Shown here piece after piece: positions 1 through 8,653 of a DNA stretch of 64,000 nucleotides (position 1 is its first letter; every line of letters begins with the position of its first letter). Location of the stretch: the NCBI GenBank assembly GCA_019694555.1, contig JAIBBS010000013.1, positions 1-64,000 on the forward strand, in the 5' to 3' direction. The notes under the pieces are model-generated. The model did not search any database, had not been told where the DNA came from, and was given only the letters and a program-made list of their open reading frames with translations. Made by a program: the position numbers and the translations under genes. The DNA comes from Nannocystaceae bacterium (GTDB lineage: Bacteria; Myxococcota_A; Polyangia; Nannocystales; Nannocystaceae).

Positions 1-510
1 CGGTCCCACCGCGACGCCGGGTGCGATCCGGATCGCCGCGCGCAGCGGGCTGCGTCGACGCGGCGGCGGCGAGGGTGTCGGCGTGCGTGCGGGCTCGGGC
101 TCTGTGCGCGGGGGTGGCTGCGGCTGCGGCTGCGGCTCGGGCGGCGGTGGATCGTCCGCGGGCTCCGGCGGCGCGACGTTCGGATCGATGAACGCTGCGA
201 GCGCGTACGCGGCAGCGTCGGCCACGACCTCGCAACGCGACGCCTGCAGCGTGCGCGTGGTGTCGTCGATGGTCACGCGCGCCAACCACGACGCGCCCTG
301 TTGCGACAGCGTCACCGCGGCGCGCAGATCGGGATCGCCGGCGGCACCGGTGCTGCGACCGAGGAACCGCTCGATGCGCGCGTGGCCCCCGGCAGCGTCG
401 GGACAGCCCTCCGGTGCCTCCCACGCCAGCTCGAACGCGGCCGCGGCCGGCTTCGCCGGCGCGCCGCCGACCGGCGCGAGCAAGGCCAGCGCCAGCGCGA
501 TCGCGCTCAT
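1..510 (-). CDS. Partial exported protein, N-terminal 170 residues
   Basis: The frame is open from the ATG at 508-510 down to the left window edge, so the C-terminus is missing. The product starts with a short hydrophobic leader (MSAIALALALLAPVGG), then a compact segment with a Trp-Glu-Ala-Pro-Glu-Gly-Cys motif near residues 29-35 and a second Cys near residue 96, then a Pro/Glu/Gln-rich linker from about residue 115. This architecture (secreted domain, proline linker, more C-terminal sequence) suggests a periplasmic or envelope-anchored protein. I do not recognise a family and infer only export. It lies 34 bp downstream of the FN3-like lipoprotein gene on the same strand and may share its transcript. 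Confidence 0.7.
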   Translation of the reverse strand, partial: MSAIALALALLAPVGGAPAKPAAAAFELAWEAPEGCPDAAGGHARIERFLGRSTGAAGDPDLRAAVTLSQQGASWLARVTIDDTTRTLQASRCEVVADAAAYALAAFIDPNVAPPEPADDPPPPEPQPQPQPPPRTEPEPARTPTPSPPPRRRSPLRAAIRIAPGVAVGP

Positions 511-544
511 CCCCGGCCCTCGACGCCGGTGCGCGCGGCTGGCC

Positions 545-910
545 TCATTCGATGGTGACGCCGACCTCGTCCGACCACTGCTCGCCGTCGTCGTTGCGCG
601 CGCCCACGCGGTAGCGCCAGCTGCCCGCGGTCACGGTGTCGTCGTGGTACTGCGTGGTGTCGAACGGCACGGTCGCGATCTCCTCGAACTCGCCACCGTC
701 GGCGGCCCGCTCGATCGCGAACTCGTCCTCGTCGTCGGACGCGTCCTGCCACGTCAGGTGTGCGCCACCGGGCACCGCGGCGGCCTCGAACGCCCGCGGC
801 GCCGCGGGGCCCTGCGGCGCGTCGGCATCGTCGCACGCGGGCAGCGGTGCCAACACACCGAGCGCGAGCGAGACGACGCGAACGGACGGGATCGGGTGGA
901 TGCGGATCAT
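545..910 (-). CDS. Small lipoprotein with fibronectin type III-like domain
   Basis: A 121-residue protein with a lipoprotein signal peptide ending LAPLPAC (lipidated Cys26) followed by acidic residues. Residues about 40-120 look like one fibronectin type III fold: a Leu-Thr-Trp strand, a Tyr-Arg-Val strand near residue 100, and a Trp-Ser-Asp segment near the end. Such domains mediate adhesion or protein contact at the cell surface. The ATG is preceded by an AGGAG Shine-Dalgarno sequence. It sits 27 bp downstream of the multicopper oxidase gene on the same strand, so the two are probably co-transcribed and may act together in the periplasm; that link is inference. Confidence 0.75.
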   Translation of the reverse strand: MIRIHPIPSVRVVSLALGVLAPLPACDDADAPQGPAAPRAFEAAAVPGGAHLTWQDASDDEDEFAIERAADGGEFEEIATVPFDTTQYHDDTVTAGSWRYRVGARNDDGEQWSDEVGVTIE

Positions 911-937
911 GGGGGCTCCTCGCGGTGGGCTCGGGCG

Positions 938-2362
938 TCACGGCATCACGTGCAGCATCGTCATCATGCCACGCTCCGCGTGCTCGAGGATGTGGCAGTG
1001 GACCATCCACTGCCCGATGTTGTCGAAGCGGGCCACGAGCTCGACGCTGGCGTCCCGCGGGATGTTGATGGTGTCCTTCCAGCCCGCGGCCACGTCGGGC
1101 ACGCCGCTGGGATCGAGGGTCTGGAAGAACAGCCCGTGCACGTGCAGCGGGTGATCCATCTGCGCATCGTTGCGGACGCGCCAGCGCTCGACCGTGCCCG
1201 CCGGCACCATGATCGGCAGGGTCTCGGGGAACGCGAGGCCGTCGATGTAGAAGCGCGGATCGCTGGCGTCCTCGTCGTCCTCCGACAGCACCAGCGTGCG
1301 GGTCGACGCCGGACCGGGCACCGGCAGCGGCGCGATGTCGGGCCCGACCCACACCAGCGGTGGCGCCGACTCGCCCGGGTCCTGCAGCACCACGTCCATC
1401 AGCGGCAGCGGGCCGGGGTCGGGGACGTCGTGACCGCGATCGGTGTGCAGCGTCTCGAGCAGCAGCGCGGTGTCGGGCGCGGCCGGCAGCTCGACCGCGA
1501 GCTCGCGTCGCTCGCCCGGCACCAGCAGCACGGTGTCGAGCTCGCGCGCGGCCGGCAGCGGACCGCCGTCGCTGGCCAGCTCGAGCCAGCGCGCGCCCTG
1601 CAGGCGCAGCCGGAAGTAGCGCCCGTTGGCGGCGTTGACGAAGCGCCAGCGCTCGCGCGTGCCGGCGCCGGCCTGCAGCGTCGGCCGTCGCACGCCGTCG
1701 ACCAGCAGCACGTTGCCCTGGCGCCCGAGCATGAGATCGAGCGCGTCGGTGGTGCTCGAGAGCGTGCCGTCGGCCTCGAGCTTGACGTCGTCGAGCACGA
1801 ACACGCGGTCGGCTTCGAAGTCTTCGGCGCTGGCGACGTCGTCTTCGACCACGAGCGCGCCGTACAGTCCGCGCTCGATCTGCGTCGCGGCGTCGACGTG
1901 GGGATGGAACCAGAACGTGCCCGCGTCGCGGGCCTCGAAGCGGTAGGTGAAGCTGCCGCCCGGCGGCACCGGCACCTGCGCGCTGGGCGTGCCGTCCTGC
2001 GTCGCGGGCACGCGCAGGCCGTGCCAGTGGATCGTCGTCTCCACCGGCAGTGCGTTGCGCAGCTCGATCTCGATCATCGTGCCGCGCGCGACTCGAACCA
2101 AGGGCCCGGGCACGCGCGCGACCGCGTCGGGATCACCACCGTCGCGGTAGGCCCACACCGCGGCCGGCCCGGCGGGCAGATAGTCGAGCACCGCCGGCTC
2201 GGCCACGAGGATCGCGCGCAGCCGCCCGGGGTCGGGATCGAGATCGGTGATCTCGGCCAGCACGGGTGCGGCTGCCTCGTCCGCGTCGGACTCGGGCGCC
2301 GGCGCGCACGCGAGCACGAGCCCCAGGGCCGAACCGATCGTCGCTCGCGCGCGCAGCAGCAC
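938..2362 (-). CDS. Multicopper oxidase lipoprotein
   Basis: A 474-residue multicopper oxidase of the CueO/laccase type, which oxidises a substrate (cuprous ion, phenol or metal) while reducing O2 to water. All four copper-binding motifs are present: HWHG (112-115), FHPH (153-156), HPLHVHG (404-410) and HCHILEH (455-461), with a likely axial Met466 for the type 1 copper. The signal peptide ends LVLAC (Cys19), so the enzyme is a periplasm-facing lipoprotein instead of the more common Tat-exported form; no twin arginine is visible. The start is GTG. A weak promoter can be drawn upstream (CTGACG, 17 nt, TCAACT at 2371-2376), which would leave almost no leader. The specific substrate cannot be told from sequence. 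Confidence 0.93.
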   Translation of the reverse strand: MLLRARATIGSALGLVLACAPAPESDADEAAAPVLAEITDLDPDPGRLRAILVAEPAVLDYLPAGPAAVWAYRDGGDPDAVARVPGPLVRVARGTMIEIELRNALPVETTIHWHGLRVPATQDGTPSAQVPVPPGGSFTYRFEARDAGTFWFHPHVDAATQIERGLYGALVVEDDVASAEDFEADRVFVLDDVKLEADGTLSSTTDALDLMLGRQGNVLLVDGVRRPTLQAGAGTRERWRFVNAANGRYFRLRLQGARWLELASDGGPLPAARELDTVLLVPGERRELAVELPAAPDTALLLETLHTDRGHDVPDPGPLPLMDVVLQDPGESAPPLVWVGPDIAPLPVPGPASTRTLVLSEDDEDASDPRFYIDGLAFPETLPIMVPAGTVERWRVRNDAQMDHPLHVHGLFFQTLDPSGVPDVAAGWKDTINIPRDASVELVARFDNIGQWMVHCHILEHAERGMMTMLHVMP

Positions 2363-2422
2363 CGCCCCGGAGTTGACCGGCGGCCCGCGTTTCCGTCAGG
2401 GATTCTTCCGCGCGCCCCCGCG

Positions 2423-2902
2423 TCACTCGCCCAGGCACGTCATCCAGCCCGCACACTGCGCATCGAGGCACGCGACGAACGTGGCTTCCCGCGAGTCGCA
2501 GCAGCCGTCGGCGGGGTTGCCGTTCTCGTCGTAGCAGCCCGAGACGTAGCAGGTCTCGAGGCTGTCGTACTCCATCGCGCAGATGCCCGCGTCGACGCAC
2601 GCCTCGCGCGTGTCGGCGAGACAGCCCTGGCACGCGTCGCCCAGCGGGTCGAGCTGGCAGATCGCGTCGCCGCCATCGCCGCTGCCGTCGCCGCCGCCAC
2701 TGCCATCGCCACCGCCATCGGCGGACGCGGACGCGGACGCGCCGGTGTCGCCCGGGCCGCCGTCGCTGCCGGTCGCGCTCGACGCCCCCTCGGAGCCGGA
2801 TCCACCGCCGTCCTCGTCACCGCGATCACCGTCGTCGCAGGCGAAACCGTCGAGCAGCGCGAGCACGAGCGCGCACGTGCGCGCAGACCAGGGGCGTGAC
2901 AT
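2423..2902 (-). CDS. Cys-rich lipoprotein with Ser/Gly/Asp linker
   Basis: The frame can be extended upstream, but the ATG at 2900-2902 is chosen because GGAGG precedes it at normal spacing and it starts a clean lipoprotein signal (lipidated Cys22). The mature protein of about 138 residues begins CDDGDRGDEDGG, runs through a Gly/Ser/Ala/Asp linker to about residue 78, and ends in a compact module with about ten cysteines (CQLDPLGDACQGC ... CMTCLGE-like spacing). The cysteines suggest a disulfide-stabilised extracellular domain. No known family is recognised. It is divergent from the next lipoprotein gene across 146 bp. Confidence 0.75.
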   Translation of the reverse strand: MSRPWSARTCALVLALLDGFACDDGDRGDEDGGGSGSEGASSATGSDGGPGDTGASASASADGGGDGSGGGDGSGDGGDAICQLDPLGDACQGCLADTREACVDAGICAMEYDSLETCYVSGCYDENGNPADGCCDSREATFVACLDAQCAGWMTCLGE

Positions 2903-3048
2903 GGCAGAAGACCTCCGCGGGCCGCCGCGCGGCCCTCGGATCCGGGACGAGGGTCGGGCCCGCGGTGGCGCATCGCCGACGCGCGCGGCCAGACCGCGTT
3001 CGATCCCCCTGGCGAAGCGGCCGCGTTCCGGTGCACGATCGCGCAAGG

Positions 3049-3618
3049 ATGCGCGTCCTCGCCCTGCTGCACGGAGTCCTCGCGGTCGCGCCGTGGGCGC
3101 TTGCGGCGTGCAAGGAGCCCAACCCCGACTTCATGCCGGACGCGTCGAGCACCGGCGGCTCCGACTCGCAGGGCGAGACCAGCACCGCGAGCACGACCGG
3201 CGTCAGCGATGCGACGACGATCGGCAGCTCGTTCACGGTCTCGTCGACCACGGCGAGCAGCGAGACCACCGACGATCCCACCACCACCGAACCCGGATCG
3301 ACGGGCGCTTCGACCACCACCGATCCGACCACCGGTGGCGGCTCCGATCCCACCTACCCCGCGTGCGATGCCGACACGCCGACGATGTGCCCGCGCGGCT
3401 TCGACGAGTGCATCCCGGTCCAAGCCGGGGGCTGGTGCACGGTGCACTGCGAGGATCCGAGTACCTGCCCGGTGCCCGTCAGCGGCAACGCCGAGGTCGT
3501 GTGCGCGGGCCCCAGCGGGAACCAGTGCGCGCTCGATTGCGGCGGCGGCAAGACCTGCCCCGACGGGATGGGCTGCACGCACATCCAGGGCACGATCTAC
3601 CGCTGCGTCTGGTCCTGA
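3049..3618 (+). CDS. Thr/Ser-linker lipoprotein with Cys-rich C-terminus
   Basis: The start is ATG 3049, preceded by AAGG and giving a 21-residue lipoprotein signal ending LAAC. About 80 residues of Thr/Ser/Gly/Asp linker follow, then a C-terminal module with ten or more cysteines in short loops (CPRGFDEC, CTVHC, CALDCGGGKTC, CTHIQG). It resembles the extracellular Cys-rich modules of other lipoproteins here (2423-2902, 32248-33069) in layout but not in clear sequence identity. The function is unknown; surface exposure on a flexible stalk is the likely picture. Confidence 0.75.
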   Translation: MRVLALLHGVLAVAPWALAACKEPNPDFMPDASSTGGSDSQGETSTASTTGVSDATTIGSSFTVSSTTASSETTDDPTTTEPGSTGASTTTDPTTGGGSDPTYPACDADTPTMCPRGFDECIPVQAGGWCTVHCEDPSTCPVPVSGNAEVVCAGPSGNQCALDCGGGKTCPDGMGCTHIQGTIYRCVWS

Positions 3619-3715
3619 TCGTCGTCGCGCGCAATTGCGGCGCGTGTCCACCGGTGCCGGCGAGCAGTTTTTCGGCGGCGCGCACCGGCAGCGGCCCGCT
3701 ACGCTGATCGCTGCC

Positions 3716-4165
3716 ATGGGCGAGCTGGTCAGCGAGTTCCTCAACCGTGCGGTGCGCGAGGTCATGACCACCGACCCCGCGACCGTGCACCCGACGCAAC
3801 ACCTGTCGGTGGTCCGACACGCGATGATGGCCTCGCACGGCCACCACGTGCCGGTCGTCGACGAGGGTCGCTTCATCGGCCTGCTCGCGCCCGCCGATCT
3901 GCTGCGGGTGCTGCCCGCCAACGCCTACGAGCAAGCCCCCGAGGTCGTCGACCGCATGCTCGATCGCGTGACGGTGCGCGCGGCGATGCAGGAGGACGTC
4001 GTCACCGTCGGGCCCAACCTCGCGCTGCGCGACGCGGCGCGACAGCTCATGGGCGGCGGCTTCCACTGTCTGCCGGTGGTCGACGATCGCCGGCACCTGC
4101 TGGGGCTGCTGACGACCAGCGATCTGGTGCGCGCGCTGCTCGACGCCGGCGACCACCGTCGCTGA
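3716..4165 (+). CDS. Protein with two CBS domains
   Basis: A 149-residue cytoplasmic protein made almost entirely of a CBS-domain pair (about residues 14-65 and 80-140), each with the typical MTTDPATV / EDVVTVGPN opening and a VPVVD / LPVVDD strand followed by GLL. CBS pairs (Bateman modules) bind adenosine nucleotides such as AMP, ATP or SAM and act as energy or ligand sensors. There is no attached enzyme domain, so it probably regulates a separate partner. A TACGCT box at 3700-3705 lies 10 nt before the ATG and no Shine-Dalgarno is visible, which fits leaderless expression. The neighbours give no clue to the partner. Confidence 0.88.
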   Translation: MGELVSEFLNRAVREVMTTDPATVHPTQHLSVVRHAMMASHGHHVPVVDEGRFIGLLAPADLLRVLPANAYEQAPEVVDRMLDRVTVRAAMQEDVVTVGPNLALRDAARQLMGGGFHCLPVVDDRRHLLGLLTTSDLVRALLDAGDHRR

Positions 4166-4181
4166 GACGCGCGCGGGCGCC

Positions 4182-5234
4182 TCACAACGTGAGCGTGCGT
4201 TCGTACTGCGGCTCGCCGTCGCGATCGAAGAACACGCCGGTGAAGCTGTCGTCGACGATCTCCACCCACAGGAAGCCCTCGACGGTGTTGTCGTCCCAGT
4301 GGGTCGGGTTCGCGTCACGACGCGGCAGCTCGGTCAGCTGCGCGCCGGCGCCCGAGACCAGGAACTCGGTGCCGCAGCGCGACGCGAGCCACTGCCGGTC
4401 GTGGTCGTGGCCGCACAGGTAGACGTGGGCCTTGCCGCACACGTCCGACGCGAAGAACTCGGCGACCGACTCGCCGCCCAGCGTGCCGCCCAGGCCCTCG
4501 TAGTGGCCGGCGTTGCCGTGGCGGCCGTTGGACACGTACGGGTGGTGGCCGAACATCACGACCCAGCGATCCTTCACCGCCGCGAGGTCGGCGCGCACGA
4601 ACGCTCGCTGCAGATCGACCTCGTGGTCCCAGAACAGCTGCGAGGTATCCAGCGCGATGAAGTGCACGTTGGCGTGGTCGAACGCGTAGTACGGCGCCGG
4701 CAACGACCACTTCTCGCTGCGCTCGCTGTACTCGATCTGCGGTTGGTTGCGGATCCAGTCGTTGCCCAGCGCGCCGTAGTCGTGGTTGCCCAACGCGACG
4801 TGGAAGACCAGGTCGACCGGTGCGTAGGGCTCCTCGAACTTGGTCTGGAACTGGCGATCGGACGCATCGGTCACGCCGACCTCGTAGAGGTTGTCGCCCA
4901 GGTACAGCGCGAAGTCGCAGCCGCGCTCCTCGCAGACCTTCGCGATCGCGCGGCCGACCGCGAACTGGGCCTCGTTGCCCTCGCCGGCGTCGCCGAGCGC
5001 GACGAAGCGGGTCTCGCCACGGCCCACTTCGGTCCATGGCCCCGGTGGAACGGTGCCGCCGCGTTGCGGCGCCTCGCCGTCCGATTCCGCGCCGGCCTCC
5101 TCGCGCGCCGGGCCGCCCTCGTCGAGTGCGGTCGAGCCGGCGCCGTCGAGCGTGGCCGCATCGGCCTGCGGCGCTGGCAGGGCCTCGCTGCAGGCACAAC
5201 AGCACAGCGCCGCGATCGCCCCCACGAGCCGCAT
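4182..5234 (-). CDS. Purple acid phosphatase-like metallophosphoesterase lipoprotein
   Basis: A 350-residue secreted metallophosphoesterase similar in motif layout to the tartrate-resistant (type 5) acid phosphatases, which hydrolyse phosphomonoesters with a binuclear metal centre. Motifs: GDAGEG (81-86), GDNLYEVG (113-120), GNHDY (149-153), GHHP (229-232) and GHDHD (275-279). The signal peptide MRLVGAIAALCCCAC marks a lipoprotein, followed by an acidic low-complexity linker to about residue 65. The frame is open far upstream, but ATG 5232-5234 starts the signal peptide and has a TACCGT box 7 nt upstream (5242-5247 on this strand), which decides the start. The substrate is unknown. Confidence 0.9.
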   Translation of the reverse strand: MRLVGAIAALCCCACSEALPAPQADAATLDGAGSTALDEGGPAREEAGAESDGEAPQRGGTVPPGPWTEVGRGETRFVALGDAGEGNEAQFAVGRAIAKVCEERGCDFALYLGDNLYEVGVTDASDRQFQTKFEEPYAPVDLVFHVALGNHDYGALGNDWIRNQPQIEYSERSEKWSLPAPYYAFDHANVHFIALDTSQLFWDHEVDLQRAFVRADLAAVKDRWVVMFGHHPYVSNGRHGNAGHYEGLGGTLGGESVAEFFASDVCGKAHVYLCGHDHDRQWLASRCGTEFLVSGAGAQLTELPRRDANPTHWDDNTVEGFLWVEIVDDSFTGVFFDRDGEPQYERTLTL

Positions 5235-5426
5235 CGGCGCCACGGTACCGCCCGGGACGCCGGTCGGGGCGATCCGTCGCATCGCGCAGCGATGAGGAAA
5301 GTCTCCGCACGCACGCAATGCCACCGCGACGGGCGCGTACGCGCGTCCGCGAGCAGCCTCGAAACCGCCGCGCAATCGCAGGCCCTTGTGCCCACGGGCA
5401 CGCTCGGGGCAGTGTCCGCGCCACCG

Positions 5427-7670
5427 ATGTCGCCTCCCCGCCCGCGCCTCGCCCTGTGGATCTCGCTGTTGGCTTCGACGCTGACGCTGCTGGTCGCCAC
5501 GCCGCGCCCGGCCCACGCCGCGCTGCAGCGCGGCGCGAGCATGGACGAGGACGACGACGGCGGCGGTGGTGACGACGCGCCCGCACCCGCACCCGGTGGC
5601 GACGACGACGGTGGCGGTGGTGGTGGTGGTGACGACGGCGACGCCAAGGCCGGTGACGACGGCGACGCCAAGGCCGGTGACGACGGCGACGCCAAGGCCG
5701 GTGACGACGGCGACGCCAAGGCCGGTGACGACGGCGACGCCAAGGCCGACGACGGCGACGCCAAGGCCGACGACGGCGACGCCAAGGCCGACGACGGCGA
5801 CGCCAAGGCCGACGACGGCGACGCAGCGCCCGCCGAGGGCGGCGACGAGGCCAAGGCCGACGGCGGCGACGACGGCGACGCCAAGGCCGGTGACGACGGC
5901 GACGAAGCCAAGGCCGACGGCGGCGACGCAGACGAGGCCGACGACGACGGCGCAGCGGCGGCCGAGGGCGGTGGCGTCGGGGACGACGACGGCGCCGAGC
6001 TCGAGGCGCTGGCCGAGGGCGACGCGAGCGAAGAGGCGATCGAGAAGGCCATCGCGGGACTCGAGAGCGACGAGCTCGTCGGCATCGACGGCGAGAAGGT
6101 CGATCCCGAGGTCGCGGCGATGCTGGCCGAGGACTTCGAGGGTCCGCTGACGGAGCAGCAGGAGGACAACGTGCTCTCGGCGTGGGACTCGGTCGACGGC
6201 GTCGAGCTCGACGCCGAGATCCGCGGCGAGCTCAAGGGCCTGCCGGCCGAGCAGTTCGAAGCGCTGGCGGAGATCAGCCCCAAGGAGCTCGGCGCCGCCG
6301 ACGAGATCACGCCCGCCTTCGCGGAGCAGCTCGAGAGTCAGGCCGAGGCCGTCGGTGGGCTCTCGGCCGACGCGCTCGATGCGTTGACCAAGGTCTTCAT
6401 CGAGACCCTGCGCAAGAAGCTGGGCCAGGTGCGCCAGAAGGTGCTCGAGCGCACCATCGAGAAGGTCCGGGTCAAGCAGGAGGAGAAGCTCGGCAAGCTG
6501 ATCACGCTGTTGCTGCTGCTCAGCCCTGCCGGGCTGCTGCTGCTGGCGATGCCGCTGGTGCTCAAGAAGAAGTACCCCAACCAGGGCCCGACGCTGTGGC
6601 GCGCCAGCGCCATCGCGGCGGTCGCGTTCACCGGCGCGATGATCATGTTCACCGGCCTGCTGTACGTGCTGCGCGTGGTGCAGAACGAGGCCGGCATGCA
6701 GACCAACCCGCAGATCCGGGTGGTCGAGGCCTCGTTCGACGCGGTCGACCGCAACCTCGACGAAATCGCGGCGCTGCCGGGCCTGCTCGAGGTGCCGCTG
6801 CAGCAGCTGATGGCCGGTCAGGTCGACGCACTCGAGGTCGCGATCCTGCAGAACGTGCAGTCGTTCAAGGAGGACGTCACCGTCTTCAAGAACGTCGCGG
6901 AGATGTTCAAGAGCGTGAACTGGCTGTTCGGCTGGGTCGCGATCGCGATGACCATCCTGACCATCGTGCTGTTCTTGCTGACGATACGCCCGACGTTGAC
7001 CGAGATCGTCAAGCTGCCCGCGCGCGCCGCCGCCGGTGAGGTCGCGCCGGGTCAGGTCGTGGGCATGGTCGGCCGCCGCATCGGCAACGAGCTGATCGCG
7101 ACGCTGGCGGTCGCCGGCATCGCGGTGGTCATCGCGCTGGTCTCCGGCGTCATCGAGGCACGCCTGGTCGGCCCGGCCATGGACGTGTTCGTGATGCAGT
7201 TCCTGGTCGACATGCAGTACGTGTTCGTCGAGAAGTCGTTCTCGACCGCCTACGTCTACGTCTCGATGGGCTCGGTGGTCGCGTTCCTGGTGCTCAACAT
7301 CGCGGTGGTCGTGCTCGCCGGCGGTTTCTACGTCGGCAAGTCGCAGAAGATCATGCGCCTGCGCATGCACGACAAGATGCCGCTGTCGGAGCACAAGAAG
7401 TTCTTCCTGTGGGGCTCGCTGGGGCTGCTGTGGGCGCTGCTGCTGCCCTACGTGGTCGTGCGCATCGTGCTGCCGGTGTCGGAGTGGATCGTCGACTCGG
7501 GCACCAGCGGCGAGTTCAACTGGGGCCGCGTGTTGGTCGCGGGCCCACTGATGCTGGCGCTGGGCTTCATCGTGCTGTTCATCGCCGGCCAGGGCCTGCG
7601 CGGCATGCTCTACGCGATGAAGTACAAGGTGCCCAAGCCCGGCGCCGTGGGCGTGCCCGCGCGCGCGTGA
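5427..7670 (+). CDS. Large membrane protein with Asp-rich tandem repeat and seven helices
   Basis: A 747-residue protein with a cleavable signal peptide (cleavage likely after AHA at residue 33), then about 160 residues of Asp/Gly/Ala/Lys low complexity built on the unit GDDGDAKA, then an acidic helical region (to about residue 330), and about seven transmembrane helices in the C-terminal half (for example LLLLLSPAGLLLLAMPLVL and VAIAMTILTIVLFLL). The very acidic repeat would sit outside the inner membrane and could bind cations. I recognise no family; the helical layout could suit a channel or scaffold. The ATG follows no obvious Shine-Dalgarno. The MBOAT gene starts 19 bp downstream and is probably co-transcribed. 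Confidence 0.8.
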   Translation: MSPPRPRLALWISLLASTLTLLVATPRPAHAALQRGASMDEDDDGGGGDDAPAPAPGGDDDGGGGGGGDDGDAKAGDDGDAKAGDDGDAKAGDDGDAKAGDDGDAKADDGDAKADDGDAKADDGDAKADDGDAAPAEGGDEAKADGGDDGDAKAGDDGDEAKADGGDADEADDDGAAAAEGGGVGDDDGAELEALAEGDASEEAIEKAIAGLESDELVGIDGEKVDPEVAAMLAEDFEGPLTEQQEDNVLSAWDSVDGVELDAEIRGELKGLPAEQFEALAEISPKELGAADEITPAFAEQLESQAEAVGGLSADALDALTKVFIETLRKKLGQVRQKVLERTIEKVRVKQEEKLGKLITLLLLLSPAGLLLLAMPLVLKKKYPNQGPTLWRASAIAAVAFTGAMIMFTGLLYVLRVVQNEAGMQTNPQIRVVEASFDAVDRNLDEIAALPGLLEVPLQQLMAGQVDALEVAILQNVQSFKEDVTVFKNVAEMFKSVNWLFGWVAIAMTILTIVLFLLTIRPTLTEIVKLPARAAAGEVAPGQVVGMVGRRIGNELIATLAVAGIAVVIALVSGVIEARLVGPAMDVFVMQFLVDMQYVFVEKSFSTAYVYVSMGSVVAFLVLNIAVVVLAGGFYVGKSQKIMRLRMHDKMPLSEHKKFFLWGSLGLLWALLLPYVVVRIVLPVSEWIVDSGTSGEFNWGRVLVAGPLMLALGFIVLFIAGQGLRGMLYAMKYKVPKPGAVGVPARA
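5628..5810 (+). repeat. Tandem repeat encoding (GDDGDAKA)n then (DDGDAKA)n
   Basis: Five near-identical 24-bp units (5628-5747) are followed by three 21-bp units (5748-5810) and a degenerate fourth. Both unit lengths are multiples of three, so gain or loss of units would keep the reading frame of the surrounding gene. The 21-bp unit equals the 24-bp unit minus its leading GGT codon. Confidence 0.95.
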
Positions 7671-7689
7671 TTCTGCGATCCTGGCGGCG

Positions 7690-8622
7690 ATGCCCGCGAG
7701 CGTGGTGCTGATCCCCGTGCTCGCGGCCGCCGTGCTCGGCTGGGCCTGGCGGCTGCGACACGGCCACGGCGCGCCGTGGCCGGGGATGCTCGCGGCCTAC
7801 GCGATGCCCTTCGCGGTGCCGCACGCGTGGCCGTACCCGCGGCTGGTGTTCTCGGTGCTCGCGATCACGCTGTCGATGAAGTGCTGGGCGCTGGTCCACG
7901 GCGGACCCGCCGATCCGCGCGCGACCACGCGGCTGCGATCGCTGGCGCTGTGGCTGTTGCTGCCGCCCGAGGTCCGCTGGCCCACCGACGCGTCCACCGC
8001 CGACATCGCGGTCGCGCGCGGCCGTGCGCGGCTGCGTCGCGCGGCCGCCAAGGCCCCGGCGATCGCGGCGCTGCTGTGGCTGCACCTGCACTGGCCCGGC
8101 TTGCACGACGACGCGCTGCACGAGGGCATCTGGGCGCTGTGGATGACGTGGCTGTGCGGCTCGAGCATCGCCGACCTCGGCTCGGGTGTGGTGATGCAGT
8201 GGGGCCTCGCGGTCGACGAGAGCTTCGACAGCCCGCCGCTGGCCCGCTCGCCGCGCGAGTTCTGGGCCAAGCGCTGGAACCTGATCGTCGCGGGCTTCTT
8301 CGCGCGACACGTGTTCGCACAGGTCGGCGGCCGACGTCGGCCGCTGCGCGCCACGGTGATCGTGTTCGTCGGCAGCGGGCTCATGCACGAGCTGTTCGTC
8401 GCCGCGTGTGTCGGCGGTGTGCCCCAGCGCGTGGGCTGGATGACGGCCTTCTTCGCGCTGCACGGCGCCGGCGTGCTCGTGCAGATGCGGCTCGATCGCC
8501 GCCGGCGCCGCCGGCCGCCGCGGCTGCCCGCCGCGGTCGCGATCGCCTTGCACGTCGCGTGGCTCAGCGTCACGGCGCCGCTGTTCTTCGGCCCCCTGGG
8601 CGAGCTGTTCACGACGCGCTGA
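7690..8622 (+). CDS. MBOAT / wax-synthase-type membrane acyltransferase
   Basis: A 310-residue polytopic membrane protein with the signature of the wax-synthase branch of the membrane-bound O-acyltransferases: SPREFWAKRWN (about 187-197) and the catalytic-type His233 in GSGLMHELF. Family members transfer an acyl group from acyl-CoA to a hydroxyl group (fatty alcohol, sterol or glycan). The length fits the short bacterial members. Basic and hydrophobic stretches alternate along the whole chain. It follows the repeat-containing membrane protein by 19 bp. The acceptor cannot be predicted; wax ester, triterpenol ester or envelope glycan are all possible. Confidence 0.82.
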   Translation: MPASVVLIPVLAAAVLGWAWRLRHGHGAPWPGMLAAYAMPFAVPHAWPYPRLVFSVLAITLSMKCWALVHGGPADPRATTRLRSLALWLLLPPEVRWPTDASTADIAVARGRARLRRAAAKAPAIAALLWLHLHWPGLHDDALHEGIWALWMTWLCGSSIADLGSGVVMQWGLAVDESFDSPPLARSPREFWAKRWNLIVAGFFARHVFAQVGGRRRPLRATVIVFVGSGLMHELFVAACVGGVPQRVGWMTAFFALHGAGVLVQMRLDRRRRRRPPRLPAAVAIALHVAWLSVTAPLFFGPLGELFTTR

Positions 8623-8653
8623 CGTGCGCCGCGGGCCGTGTACCATCGTCGAC

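Noticed and set aside
83-2899. 938-codon open frame on the plus strand
   Set aside because: It lies antisense to the multicopper oxidase and lipoproteins, has Arg/His/Val-rich shadow composition and no domain. Long antisense frames are expected at this GC content.
5628-5810. Possible CRISPR-like array
   Set aside because: Units are contiguous with no spacers and encode an in-frame peptide repeat.
5235-7394. Upstream extension of the phosphatase frame through the repeat gene
   Set aside because: The antisense of the Asp repeat reads Val-Ala-Val-Val-Gly-Leu-Gly, a shadow. The lipoprotein signal at 5234 is the real start.
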